This document shows, piece after piece, positions 53,882-63,667 of a DNA stretch of 64,000 bases (positions within the stretch are counted from its first letter, which is position 1; every line of letters starts with the position of its first letter). Source of the DNA: an uncultured Bacteroides sp. (GTDB lineage Bacteria; Bacteroidota; Bacteroidia; Bacteroidales; Bacteroidaceae); the NCBI GenBank assembly GCA_900555635.1, contig USLU01000024.1, positions 4,739 through 68,738 of the forward strand, read 5' to 3'. Both the position numbers and the translations under genes were made by a program. Below the pieces are notes generated by a model, which was not told the origin of the DNA, did not search any database, and saw only the letters and a program-made list of their open reading frames with translations.

Positions 53882-53913
53882 TTTGTCTGTTCGATATATT
53901 ATTTCTACTTTTG
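53882..53913 (+). promoter_or_regulatory. Promoter of the hybrid kinase gene
   Basis: TTTG 53882-53885, a 20-base spacer and TACTTTTG 53906-53913 match the -33/-7 consensus. The transcript would begin about 40 bases before the ATG. Confidence 0.7.
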
Positions 53914-53963
53914 TTCCATTCATCACAAACAAGCAAGCAAATAGCTGAATAGTAAATAGTAAT

Positions 53964-56900
53964 ATGAAAAACATATTCAAGGCATTTTTTATTATTTTTT
54001 GTCTATTAATTAATACTCACATCTTAATTGGCAATACTACACAATCGGATATTGATCATATCCTTGTTATCAATACTTACGCCGACTCAAACCCCTGGAG
54101 TAGCAGTCTGATTAATCCAATACTGGATATGGCTTCGAAAAACAGTAAAATCGGTGTCGTAACTGCACATTTGAAGATGCTTTCGCTGGATGGTCATGGC
54201 GATTTGAAGAAAATCAAAGAGAGCATGTTCCAAAAACTTCCTTCCCGTACTCCCAAATTAATCGTAATGATAGGATGTGCAAGCTACATACTCTGCAATG
54301 AGCTAAACAATCAATGGCCTAATGTACCCATGTTACTATGTGGCGAACTCGATTATACCGGTCCTGAAGAGTTAATTACTTCAGGGGACCCTATAATCCC
54401 GGAGCAACGTATCCCAGTCAGTAGCCTGCACGAAAAGTTTAATCTGACTTTTATGCTTGCACACAACTATTTGGAAGAGAATATTCAACTGATGAAACAG
54501 CTTATTCCCAAGCTGGACAATATCATATATATTGGTGACCGAACATACATTTGCCGGCAAAACAATTATGATCTTTCTGAAGTTTTACAGAAAAAGCATC
54601 CTGAGCTTAAATACAGATTTATTTCCGCAGAAAACACCTCAACAGATAGCCTTTTCGCAATACTCAACCACCAAAACCAACAAACCACCGGAGTGCTTTT
54701 CACTTCATGGATTCGTAAACAGGATTACACTGACAATCTGGTTATGACTACCAATTCACACCGAATTATTGCAACGGTATCAATCCCTCTATTCTCATTC
54801 AGAACAGTTGGAATAAAAGAAGAAGGGGGAATTGTTGGCGGTTATGTTTATAATGAGAATAGGTATATCAGCCAAATGCTAACTAACATAAAAGATATAA
54901 TCAATGGCAAACCTGCACGTGACATACCATTTTATCAAATTGATAACGGTGCTCCTGTTTTTAATTACCAGTCATTGCTTCAACGTAATCTTGACCCTGC
55001 CCGTTGCCCCAAAAGCACTATTTTCTTTAATGCTCCTCCCACATTTTGGGAGCAATACGAATATATCGTCATTGGAGGCGTTTGTCTCCTGATACTTATC
55101 TTACTATTTTTCCAGTACCACCGTGTTCAGGTACTTTTAAAGATGAAACACATCCAGCAGAACGAATTAAAGACAGTGGGCAAATATTATAACCTCATTA
55201 ACAACATGCCTATCCTTTATATGCTGGAGGAGCTTATAATAGATGAGAGCGGACGAATTGTTGACACCCGATATGCAGATGTGAACAAGCGCTTTGAGGA
55301 CAAGTTCTTCAAACGTAATGAGATTATAGGAAAACTAGGTAGTGAAATTTTCCCGGAATCGATGCCGCAATTCCTTCATTTTATGAATATTGCCTTGAAA
55401 GAGAAACGGTCAATCACTTTTTCCTATTACTATAAAGAAATTGATACCTTCTACGATATATTAGTTAACCTGAATGGTGATGAACATTTTATGGATGTAT
55501 TCTGCCTGGATAGTACAGAATTACACCATACACAGGAGCTACTTCGCTCTATCAACCATAAACTTTCAATGGCACTCGATGTAGCCAATATTGTTCCCTG
55601 GAAGTGGGATTTGCAAAATCACACCATACTATGTGATGTAAACAAACCTATTGAATTGAGTAACAATAGCGAAATAAGTGAAGAGCAGCTTTCTGTGCCG
55701 GACAGCCAATATTTTTCCAAGATATATAAAGAGGACCTTCCTAAAGTAAAGGAAGCGTTTGCTAATTTGCTGGCAGGTCGTTGTCAGAAAGTAAAAGAAG
55801 AATATCGTGTCGTTAATCGTATAAACGGATGCAAACATATTGATTGGGTAGAAGCACAAGCTGCTGTAGAAAGTTATGATAAAAAAGGTCAACCACTCAC
55901 GCTTGTCGGTTCTTCCCTCGTAATCAGCGAACGGAAAAAAATGGAAAGCGATCTGATCTCCGCCAAAAACCGGGCAGAAGAATCCAACCGCTTAAAATCA
56001 GCATTCCTCGCTAATATGAGCCACGAAATCCGAACTCCTCTCAATGCAATTGTAGGATTCTCCGGTATCTTGGCATCTACAGAAGAAGAGGAAGAAAAGA
56101 TGGAGTATGTCAGCATCATCGAAAACAATAATACTTTGCTTTTGCAGTTGATTAGCGACATTCTCGATCTTTCAAAAATCGAAGCAGGCACAATGGAGTT
56201 TATTGATACTGATTTCGAACTCAATAAAGTAATGTGGGAGTTGGAAAATTCCCTCCGCTTAAAACTGCCTGCCGATAAAGACTTAGTACTGGTCTTTGAA
56301 CAAAGTTTGCCTGAATTAAATATTCATGCTGAACGCAACCGCATTTCTCAGATAATAATTAACTTAGTAACAAATGCTATTAAATTTACCGAATCAGGAA
56401 GTATCCGGTTTGGTTATGAGAAACGCAATAACACGATTTATTTTTATATTACAGATACCGGATGTGGTATTCCTGAAGACAAACAGGAAAGTGTATTCGG
56501 ACGTTTTGTCAAGCTAAACAATTTCGCTCAAGGTACCGGGCTTGGGCTTTCCATATGCCAAACCCTTGTACAGCAGATGGGAGGCGAAATAGGATTACAA
56601 TCCAAGTTAGGAGAAGGCTCCACATTTTGGTTTACAATACCTTTTACTCCTGCTATCAATCTCATAGAAAAGGAAACAATAACAGACCCCATCAAGATAA
56701 AGCAACAGAAAATCACTATTCTGGTAGCAGAAGACCATGACAGTAATTACCGACTTATAGAATCTATCCTTAAGAAAGAGTATAATCTGGTACATGCATG
56801 GAATGGAGAAGAGGCAGTAGCCTTGTTCAAAAAACATGACCCGCAGCTCATCTTAATGGATATCAATATGCCGATAATGGATGGCTATGAAGCTACTAAA

Positions 56901-57080
56901 GAAATACGTAAGTTCTCTACCAAGGTACCTATCATAGCTGTTACAGCATTTGCTTATGCTTCGGATGAGCAGAAAGTTATGGAGAATGGTTTCGACGCTT
57001 ATATGACCAAACCAATTAATGCCAATCAATTGAAAAGACAAGTAACATCTGTATTGAGCAAGCATATCATCTTTATGTAA
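53964..57080 (+). CDS. Hybrid sensor histidine kinase with a periplasmic ABC-type binding domain
   Basis: The 1038-residue protein has an N-terminal signal segment. Residues about 30-350 resemble an ABC-transporter substrate-binding fold (ILVINTYADSNPWSSSLINPIL, PKLIVMIGCASYILCNEL, GGIVGGYVYNENRYISQML). A membrane span follows at about 362-385 (YIVIGGVCLLILILLFFQY), then one or two PAS domains, HisKA with the His in NMSHEIRTPLNAIVGF (about 684), HATPase (INLVTNAIKFTESG, GTGLGLSICQTLVQQMGG) and a receiver with the acceptor Asp in LILMDINMPIMDG (about 966). There is no DNA-binding output domain, so it needs a downstream partner. It stands alone between two terminators. Confidence 0.9.
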   Translation: MKNIFKAFFIIFCLLINTHILIGNTTQSDIDHILVINTYADSNPWSSSLINPILDMASKNSKIGVVTAHLKMLSLDGHGDLKKIKESMFQKLPSRTPKLIVMIGCASYILCNELNNQWPNVPMLLCGELDYTGPEELITSGDPIIPEQRIPVSSLHEKFNLTFMLAHNYLEENIQLMKQLIPKLDNIIYIGDRTYICRQNNYDLSEVLQKKHPELKYRFISAENTSTDSLFAILNHQNQQTTGVLFTSWIRKQDYTDNLVMTTNSHRIIATVSIPLFSFRTVGIKEEGGIVGGYVYNENRYISQMLTNIKDIINGKPARDIPFYQIDNGAPVFNYQSLLQRNLDPARCPKSTIFFNAPPTFWEQYEYIVIGGVCLLILILLFFQYHRVQVLLKMKHIQQNELKTVGKYYNLINNMPILYMLEELIIDESGRIVDTRYADVNKRFEDKFFKRNEIIGKLGSEIFPESMPQFLHFMNIALKEKRSITFSYYYKEIDTFYDILVNLNGDEHFMDVFCLDSTELHHTQELLRSINHKLSMALDVANIVPWKWDLQNHTILCDVNKPIELSNNSEISEEQLSVPDSQYFSKIYKEDLPKVKEAFANLLAGRCQKVKEEYRVVNRINGCKHIDWVEAQAAVESYDKKGQPLTLVGSSLVISERKKMESDLISAKNRAEESNRLKSAFLANMSHEIRTPLNAIVGFSGILASTEEEEEKMEYVSIIENNNTLLLQLISDILDLSKIEAGTMEFIDTDFELNKVMWELENSLRLKLPADKDLVLVFEQSLPELNIHAERNRISQIIINLVTNAIKFTESGSIRFGYEKRNNTIYFYITDTGCGIPEDKQESVFGRFVKLNNFAQGTGLGLSICQTLVQQMGGEIGLQSKLGEGSTFWFTIPFTPAINLIEKETITDPIKIKQQKITILVAEDHDSNYRLIESILKKEYNLVHAWNGEEAVALFKKHDPQLILMDINMPIMDGYEATKEIRKFSTKVPIIAVTAFAYASDEQKVMENGFDAYMTKPINANQLKRQVTSVLSKHIIFM

Positions 57081-57096
57081 AATTCGAGCTCCATAT

Positions 57097-57136
57097 ACAT
57101 AATGCCCTTGGTCACTCATGACTAGGGGCATTATGT
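57097..57136 (+). terminator. Terminator of the hybrid kinase gene
   Basis: ACATAATGCCC 57097-57107 pairs perfectly with 57126-57136, with an inner GGTCA/TGACT pair; TTTC follows. Confidence 0.75.
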
Positions 57137-57217
57137 TTCAGAACTACATTCTCCACCTTCAGTCTTCTCTTTTCGGGTTTCAGAAAATATCCTCCGGCAA
57201 GTTTTCACAAGCCTTTC

Positions 57218-57225
57218 TACTTTTG
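57218..57225 (+). promoter_or_regulatory. -7 element of the efflux operon
   Basis: TACTTTTG fits TAnnTTTG and lies 19 bases before the ATG at 57245. The -33 region is unclear. Confidence 0.5.
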
Positions 57226-57244
57226 TCGAAAACTTAAAAGAGAT

Positions 57245-58294
57245 ATGAGAACAAAAGTACGAATTATTCTATTGTCCGGTCTCTCCTTCCTGCTTTGCGC
57301 CTGCAATGGAAAGGAGACCAAAAGCGAACAAGACCTGTTGGTCTATACAGTAGAAGCCACTACCCTTTCTCAAGAAAGTAGTAAAGAGTTTCCTTTTATC
57401 GCCCAACCATTCCGCACCTCCGAGTTATCATTCAGAGTAGGTGGTCCTATCGATCGTTTCGACGTCTATGCAGGTAATCAATACAAACAGGGATCAATCA
57501 TTGCAGAAATAGACCCTCGCGATTTCCGTATCCGTAAAGAACGTGCAAAAGCCGTATATCATCAAGCAAAAGCTGAATTTGAGCGCATAGAGGTATTATA
57601 TAAGAAAGAAAACATCTCAGCCAGTACCTACGAAAAGGCTAAAGCCGAATGTATTTCCGCAAAAATGGCTTTTGAAACTGCCGTCAACGAACTTGCCGAC
57701 ACACGTCTGATGGCTCCTTTTAGTGGATATGTAGGTGAAGTTTATATTGAGAAGTTCCAGGATGTTAAGGCTACACAACCTGTTCTTTCATTGATAGACA
57801 TACATCAATTGAGAATAGAAATATATGTTACCCAAGATATTGCATACGCTGCACAGAAAATGGATAGCATCCGCCTACGTTTCGACGCTATACCGGGCAA
57901 GATATTTGACGCACGTATAGCCGAAGTCTCCAAAGGAACTACACGAAATAATCTATCTTATTTATTAACAGCTTTTCTTCCGAACAAGGACGGTGAATTT
58001 CTAGCGGGTATGTCCGGTAAAGCGATACTGGATGTTGTGCAAGGAAAAGGCGCATCTGAGGTCTGCATCCCTCAGACAGCGCTCTGTCACCGTCCGACGG
58101 AAGGAAGTTATGTATGGGTAGTGAATCCGGAAAGCAAGCAAGTGAACCGTAGAAAAGTAATGGTAACCGAATTATTACCTGACGGTTATGCGGTTGTTGC
58201 CCAAGGTTTGCAAGCCAATGAAACCGTAGCCGTAAGCAAACTCCGCTTCTTATCAAACGGTATGAAAGTAACCACGACCTCAAAGACTAAGTAA
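57245..58294 (+). CDS. RND efflux periplasmic adaptor lipoprotein
   Basis: The 349-residue protein has a lipoprotein signal (LLSGLSFLLCACNG), a lipoyl/barrel-sandwich domain split by a helical hairpin (RVGGPIDRFDVYAGNQYKQGSIIAEIDPRDF; YHQAKAEFERIEVLYKKENISASTYEKAKAE; LMAPFSGYVGEVYIEKFQDVKATQPVLSLID), and a membrane-proximal domain with a C-terminal VPQTAL-like segment (VCIPQTALCHRPTEGSYVWVV). It links the inner-membrane pump to the outer-membrane channel. It starts a tightly packed operon: the pump gene follows after two bases. Confidence 0.92.
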   Translation: MRTKVRIILLSGLSFLLCACNGKETKSEQDLLVYTVEATTLSQESSKEFPFIAQPFRTSELSFRVGGPIDRFDVYAGNQYKQGSIIAEIDPRDFRIRKERAKAVYHQAKAEFERIEVLYKKENISASTYEKAKAECISAKMAFETAVNELADTRLMAPFSGYVGEVYIEKFQDVKATQPVLSLIDIHQLRIEIYVTQDIAYAAQKMDSIRLRFDAIPGKIFDARIAEVSKGTTRNNLSYLLTAFLPNKDGEFLAGMSGKAILDVVQGKGASEVCIPQTALCHRPTEGSYVWVVNPESKQVNRRKVMVTELLPDGYAVVAQGLQANETVAVSKLRFLSNGMKVTTTSKTK

Positions 58295-58296
58295 TT

Positions 58297-61200
58297 ATGA
58301 AATTGGTAAAATACTTCTTGCAGAAGAAGCAAGTCACTATCTTGCTGATGATATTAATCATTGCCGGCGGTTTGTTTTCCTACGTCAAAATGGGAAAGTT
58401 GGAAGATGCGCCCTTTACCATTAAGCAGGCATTGGTACTGACTCCCTATCCGGGTGCATCACCCTCGGAAGTGCAATCGCAAGTAACGGATGTCCTCGAA
58501 GAATCCATCCAGTCACTAGGCGAACTTTATTACTTGAAAACAGAAAACCGTGCCGGACTTTCCAAAATTACAGTCTATGTAAAGAAGGAGATCCGCGCCG
58601 ACGAAATGCAACAACTTTGGGACAAGCTTCGCCGGAAGGTGAATGATGTACAAAGCAAGCTACCCGCCGGTGCCGGTCCATCTGTTGTGAATGATGACTT
58701 TGGCGATGTGTTGGGCGTATTCTACGGACTGACCGGTGAAGGGCGCACCTATCGCGAACTGGAAGACCAAGCCAAACTCATTAAGAATGAACTGCTAAAA
58801 GTAAAAGACGTTGCCAAAGTAGAAATATATGGCACACAGACACCTACCATTGATGTCTCTGTCAGCCCCTCCGTCATGGCACGTAGTGGTATTACTACAG
58901 CAGATATAGCCCATGCTTTCGAGGGGCAGAACAAAGTGGTGGATGCAGGTGGATTTAATGCAGGTGCCAACCGCATCCGCATCGAGTCTACCGGGAATTT
59001 CTACTCGCTCGATGATATCCGTAACTTGACAATAGTGTCACGTAGTGGCGAGCATTTCCGATTGGCAGACATCGCTCAGATTGAAGAAAGTTACCAAACT
59101 CCTGCCAGCAACCTGATGCGTATCAACGGACAACCGGCAGTGGGTATTGCCATCTCTACCGTGCCTACCGGTAATGTCGTGGATATGGCAGATGCGGTGA
59201 AACAGAAAGTAGACAAGTTAGCCGAAAGCATGCCTCTAGGTTTTGAGCTGGCTTCCATCTATGACCAAGGATATGAATCGGCCGTAGCAAACGAAGGATT
59301 TATTCTGAACCTTATAATTTCGGTAGTTACGGTAGTGGCCATCCTGCTTTTCTTTATCGGTTTCAAAAATGGAATGCTCATTGGTAGCGGACTTATTTTC
59401 TCTATCTTCGCAACTCTCATCGTCATGCTTTCTTCCGGTATCGCCCTGCAACGCATGTCACTGGCTGCCATCATCATTGCTATGGGAATGTTGGTTGACA
59501 ACGCCATTGTCGTATTCGACTCGGCACTGGTAAACATGCAACGTGGTATGCGTAAAAGGGTTGCCATTATGCGTGCCTGTTCTTCTACCGCTATGCCTTT
59601 GTTGGCGGCTACCGTTATCGCGATTCTTACATTTCTTCCCATCTACTATTCACCGCATATCACGGGAGAGCTACTCTCCTCTTTGGTAATAGTTATCGGC
59701 GTATCTCTTATGTTCAGTTGGGTCTTTGCATTGACGCAAAATCCATTCTTCATTCAAGAATATGTGCGCCGTCCACGCCCGGAAGAACTGACCACCGAAC
59801 TATTCAGTGGAAAATACTATAATTATTTCCGCAATTCCTTGCATTGGGTCATCCGGCACCGTTACATTACTATTGGAAGCCTGATAGTGATGTTGGTACT
59901 CTCGGCATGGAGCTTCAAGTTTATACCGAAAGTATTCGTTCCTGCACTCGACAAACAATATTTCTCGGTGGATGTGTGGTTGCCTGAAGGTACCAATATC
60001 AATAAAACCGACAAGTTGGTGGGAGAAATGGCAAAATATATCCGGCAACAGCCTGAGACTGAAATGATATCTACCTACATAGGTCGCACACCACCCCGTT
60101 ATTATCTTTCTAACATCAACTTCGGTCCGCAAAGCAACTATGCGCAATTATTGGTAAAGTGCCGTACATCGAAAGAATCACGCCAACTGAATGCCTTGCT
60201 GCAAGACTCCATCCGGCTGAAATATCCTGAACCACTGATTAAAGTGAACAAGTTCGAGTTGAGTCCGCTAAGCGAGGCAATGATTGAAGCCCGTTTTCTA
60301 GGTCCTGATCCTGCCGTACTCGATTCATTGGTAAATGAAGCAATCGAAATTATGCGTCGTAATCCCAAAGTGGCCGATGCCCGCAATGAGTGGGGCAATA
60401 TGGCGCTGATGCTTCGTCCCGTCTACGATCCGGTGAAAGCCGGTGAATTGGGCATCACCAAGGCTCAGATGATGCAATCGGTAAAATCCATCAGCGACGG
60501 AACACCGGTAGGTATCTATCGCGATAATGAAAAGAAAGTACCTGTACTGTTGAAGTCCGAAGGTTGTGACATCACTGACGAGCACTCTTTAGGCAACTTC
60601 TATGTATGGAACGGCGAACGCTCGGCACCTCTTTCACAGGTTACCGAACGGATTGAAACCACTTGGGAATTTCCACAAATACGTACTTACAACCGCCAGT
60701 TGTCTATGGCTGCCATGTGTGGTGTGCAGCCGGGACATACTATGGCCGAAGTACATGGAGAAATTCGAGAGGAGATAGAGAAGATGAAGCTCCCCGAAGG
60801 TTATACCTTCTTCTGGGATTCACAATTCAAAGATCAAAAGGAAGCGATACAGGCTATTGTCAAATATTTCCCGCTAGCATTCTTGGCACTTGTTGTGATA
60901 CTGGTAGCACTGTTCGGCAACTTCCGGCAGCCCATAATTATTCTCTGTGTACTTCCGTTGTCACTCATCGGAGTGGCTGTAGGAATGTTGTTGACAGGAT
61001 TTGATTTCGGTTTCTTCCCAATAGCCGGCTGGTTAGGATTACTGGGTATGATCATCAAGAATGTAATTGTGCTGATAGATGAAATCAACATACAGCGTAG
61101 AGACGGAGTATTGCCCTACACGGCAGTAGTCGAAGCGACCGTATCAAGAACACGTCCGGTATTGATGGCAGCTACCACAACCATTCTGGGTATGATACCA

Positions 61201-61329
61201 CTGTTGTTTGATATTGCTTTCGGTGGTATGGCAGCTACTATTATCTTCGGTCTGACTTTTGCCACACTGCTTACTCTGTTTGTAACTCCGACACTGTATG
61301 TATTATTCTATAAAGTAAAAATAAAATAA
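58297..61329 (+). CDS. RND-family efflux pump (AcrB/HAE1 type)
   Basis: The 1010-residue inner-membrane transporter has 12 predicted spans in two halves. It has the N-terminal FLQKKQVTILLMILIIAGGLFSY segment, porter subdomains (YPGASPSEVQSQVTDVLEESIQSL) and the RND signatures GMLVDNAIVVFDSA in TM4 and GWLGLLGMIIKNVIVLIDEIN in TM10. It exports small molecules using the proton gradient. The length fits AcrB-type pumps of Bacteroidales. It follows the adaptor by two bases and is followed by the outer-membrane factor after two bases. Confidence 0.93.
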   Translation: MKLVKYFLQKKQVTILLMILIIAGGLFSYVKMGKLEDAPFTIKQALVLTPYPGASPSEVQSQVTDVLEESIQSLGELYYLKTENRAGLSKITVYVKKEIRADEMQQLWDKLRRKVNDVQSKLPAGAGPSVVNDDFGDVLGVFYGLTGEGRTYRELEDQAKLIKNELLKVKDVAKVEIYGTQTPTIDVSVSPSVMARSGITTADIAHAFEGQNKVVDAGGFNAGANRIRIESTGNFYSLDDIRNLTIVSRSGEHFRLADIAQIEESYQTPASNLMRINGQPAVGIAISTVPTGNVVDMADAVKQKVDKLAESMPLGFELASIYDQGYESAVANEGFILNLIISVVTVVAILLFFIGFKNGMLIGSGLIFSIFATLIVMLSSGIALQRMSLAAIIIAMGMLVDNAIVVFDSALVNMQRGMRKRVAIMRACSSTAMPLLAATVIAILTFLPIYYSPHITGELLSSLVIVIGVSLMFSWVFALTQNPFFIQEYVRRPRPEELTTELFSGKYYNYFRNSLHWVIRHRYITIGSLIVMLVLSAWSFKFIPKVFVPALDKQYFSVDVWLPEGTNINKTDKLVGEMAKYIRQQPETEMISTYIGRTPPRYYLSNINFGPQSNYAQLLVKCRTSKESRQLNALLQDSIRLKYPEPLIKVNKFELSPLSEAMIEARFLGPDPAVLDSLVNEAIEIMRRNPKVADARNEWGNMALMLRPVYDPVKAGELGITKAQMMQSVKSISDGTPVGIYRDNEKKVPVLLKSEGCDITDEHSLGNFYVWNGERSAPLSQVTERIETTWEFPQIRTYNRQLSMAAMCGVQPGHTMAEVHGEIREEIEKMKLPEGYTFFWDSQFKDQKEAIQAIVKYFPLAFLALVVILVALFGNFRQPIIILCVLPLSLIGVAVGMLLTGFDFGFFPIAGWLGLLGMIIKNVIVLIDEINIQRRDGVLPYTAVVEATVSRTRPVLMAATTTILGMIPLLFDIAFGGMAATIIFGLTFATLLTLFVTPTLYVLFYKVKIK

Positions 61330-61331
61330 GT

Positions 61332-62618
61332 ATGAAAGCCCTATATACTTTTATTGTGTGTTTTTTGTGTATTCCGTCCGCATTCTCGCAGCAAAGTCCG
61401 CTGCTGGAGAAATACAGGTCAATGGCATTGAACTATAACCATGACCTGCGTGCGGCGGATAAGAATATCGCTTCGAGCATCGAGTTGGTAAAATCGGCAC
61501 AAGCCGATCTCAAACCGAAGCTCTCGGGTGACGCTAATTTCCAGTACACCGGAAATCCTCTCAAACTGAATATAAACCTGCCGCAAGCAGAAAAGCCGGT
61601 CACTTTCGAGGGAAGAGATATGAAATACGGTGCCTCTCTTACCTTGATGCAACCCATCTACACCGGTGGACGCATTCTTGAAAATATCCGCATGGCAAAA
61701 CACCAGCAATCGCTTACCACCCATCAGGCCGACCTGCTTTTATCATCCGTCTGTTATCAAACCGATATTCAGTATTGGAATACCGTGGCCCGCGCCGAAC
61801 TGGTACAGATAGCCACCGACTACCGCCAGTCCATCGCCTCACTGGTGCAGACCATCCGTGAGCGGGTTGACGTCGGGCTTGCCGATCCTCAAGACCTCCT
61901 AATGGCGGAAGTCAAGCTAAACGAAGCAGATTATCAGTTACTACAAGCTCAAAGCAACTTCGATACCGGACGAATGGCTCTCAACTCTCTCATCGGAGTA
62001 GATCTGAAAGCCGAAACCGAAGTAGAAGATACAATTCCTACTGTTGTTCTACCTGACAGCCTGCTATTGTTTGACGGCAGTAACCGTCCTGAGTTAATGA
62101 TGGCACGTGACCAGATACGGATAGCCGAAAGTGCCGGAAAACTAACCGACTCTAAGTACAAGCCTCAACTCCATATAGGGATAGACGGCAGTTACTCTTC
62201 TCCCGGTTACGACTTCCGCACGGATATGGACCCTAACTATGCCGTTTATGCCAAACTATCCGTACCCATCTTTGAATGGGGAAAGCGACGGAACGAGAAG
62301 CGTGCTTCTTCCTGGAAGGTCGGCATGGCTAACGACAACCTTTATAAAGTGACCGACCATGTGAATCTAGAAATAGAATCCGCACATACCTCCTTGTCAC
62401 AATCCTTGGAACAGGTACGCCTTACCGGCAACTCTCTAAGCAAAGCCTGCGATAACGAACGCATGGCACAAGAGCGTTATGAGGAAGGTAAAGTTTCCAT
62501 TGTCGAGGTGATCGAAGCCAAAAACTACCGTCAGAGTTCACAAATAAACTATGTACAAGCCAAGGTTTCAGCCCAAAACTATTACTCGGATTTAGTGAAA
62601 GCGCTGCATAAATACTGA
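61332..62618 (+). CDS. TolC-family outer-membrane efflux channel
   Basis: The 428-residue protein has a signal peptide (ending PSAFSQ) and two OEP-type repeats with long coiled helices (NHDLRAADKNIASSIELVKSAQADLKPKLSGDANFQYTG; SEVKLNEADYQLLQAQ-like region; LEQVRLTGNSLSKACDNERMAQERYEEGKVSIVEVIEAKNYRQSSQINYVQAKVSAQNYYSDLVKAL). With the two genes before it, it forms a complete tripartite pump. The kinase gene follows after 23 bases. Confidence 0.92.
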   Translation: MKALYTFIVCFLCIPSAFSQQSPLLEKYRSMALNYNHDLRAADKNIASSIELVKSAQADLKPKLSGDANFQYTGNPLKLNINLPQAEKPVTFEGRDMKYGASLTLMQPIYTGGRILENIRMAKHQQSLTTHQADLLLSSVCYQTDIQYWNTVARAELVQIATDYRQSIASLVQTIRERVDVGLADPQDLLMAEVKLNEADYQLLQAQSNFDTGRMALNSLIGVDLKAETEVEDTIPTVVLPDSLLLFDGSNRPELMMARDQIRIAESAGKLTDSKYKPQLHIGIDGSYSSPGYDFRTDMDPNYAVYAKLSVPIFEWGKRRNEKRASSWKVGMANDNLYKVTDHVNLEIESAHTSLSQSLEQVRLTGNSLSKACDNERMAQERYEEGKVSIVEVIEAKNYRQSSQINYVQAKVSAQNYYSDLVKALHKY

Positions 62619-62641
62619 TAAATTAAGATTATCTTTGCCCT

Positions 62642-63667
62642 ATGAAGTGGAACAACCTGATATACGCCCTGCTTTTCTCCGGATTAGGAGCTTTCTCCTA
62701 TCTGGTATTGGTTAATTATACAGATTTGACTCCCCGTATAGCAGATGCACTTTACTCTCGTGGGGCATTCATTTTCTTTATTGCCGCTTTCAATGTACTG
62801 GGATATACCACCCTGCATCTCAGTTCGTGGATTAATAATCAGTATGCGCTCAACATCCGCTCCCGATGGAAAATTCCCGCCGTCTACATCACCGTCATGT
62901 TGCTGTATTTGTTACTGAACTATGGTTTGTTGGTCTTTGCTAAAATACTGGCAGGCGCCACCAATCTGTTCACTTTCGTAAATGGCGGATGGCAGTTGCT
63001 TATTGTAGTATGGTTGGTAGAATTGGTTATTCTGGGACTGGTATTAAGCAATCGTTCTATGTTGAACGCTTTGAAGCTTCAGAAGAAAGCAGCCAAACTA
63101 CAGGCTGAAAACGATACAGCCCGATACACAGCCTTGCAAAATCAACTCAATCCGCATTTTCTTTTCAATAGCCTCAACACACTGATAGCTGAGATTGAAT
63201 ATAATCCCCGGAATGCGGTCAGCTTTACCAAACACTTGTCCAGCGTGTATCGTTATGTTCTACAAAGTCAGAACAAAACGTTGGTAAGTTTGAATGAAGA
63301 ATTGGATTTTACTCGCTCTTACCTCTTCCTGCACGAAGTGCGTCTAGGTGATTGCCTGGGCTGTGAATGCCATATTCCACCGGGCTACAACGAGTGCATG
63401 TTGCCACCACTCACGCTGCAATTATTAGTGGAGAACGTTATCAAGCATAACTCTATCACTCAAAGTAAACCGATGAGAATAAGCATCAGGATAGAGGATG
63501 AACAACTGATAGTGAGTAACCCGATACATCCCAAAAAGAGCTCTGCCGCTACAGGTGTAGGCTTGCAGAACCTTGCCAAACGCAGCAAACTGATGTCGGG
63601 CAAAGAAATAATTATCCTGCACGAAGCAGATACATTTACTGTAAAAGTACCCTTGCTATATGAATAA
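62642..63667 (+). CDS. LytS-type sensor histidine kinase
   Basis: The 341-residue protein has four hydrophobic spans (residues about 5-140), a short coiled linker (KLQKKAAKLQAENDTARYTALQNQ) and a His_kinase domain with the phospho-His in NQLNPHFLFNSLNTLIAEI (near 178). A HATPase part follows (LTLQLLVENVIKHNS, VGLQNLAKRSKLM). It is the LytS/YehU type, usually paired with a LytTR response regulator, which indeed overlaps its 3' end. The place in the efflux operon suggests that it controls pump expression (inference). Confidence 0.9.
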   Translation: MKWNNLIYALLFSGLGAFSYLVLVNYTDLTPRIADALYSRGAFIFFIAAFNVLGYTTLHLSSWINNQYALNIRSRWKIPAVYITVMLLYLLLNYGLLVFAKILAGATNLFTFVNGGWQLLIVVWLVELVILGLVLSNRSMLNALKLQKKAAKLQAENDTARYTALQNQLNPHFLFNSLNTLIAEIEYNPRNAVSFTKHLSSVYRYVLQSQNKTLVSLNEELDFTRSYLFLHEVRLGDCLGCECHIPPGYNECMLPPLTLQLLVENVIKHNSITQSKPMRISIRIEDEQLIVSNPIHPKKSSAATGVGLQNLAKRSKLMSGKEIIILHEADTFTVKVPLLYE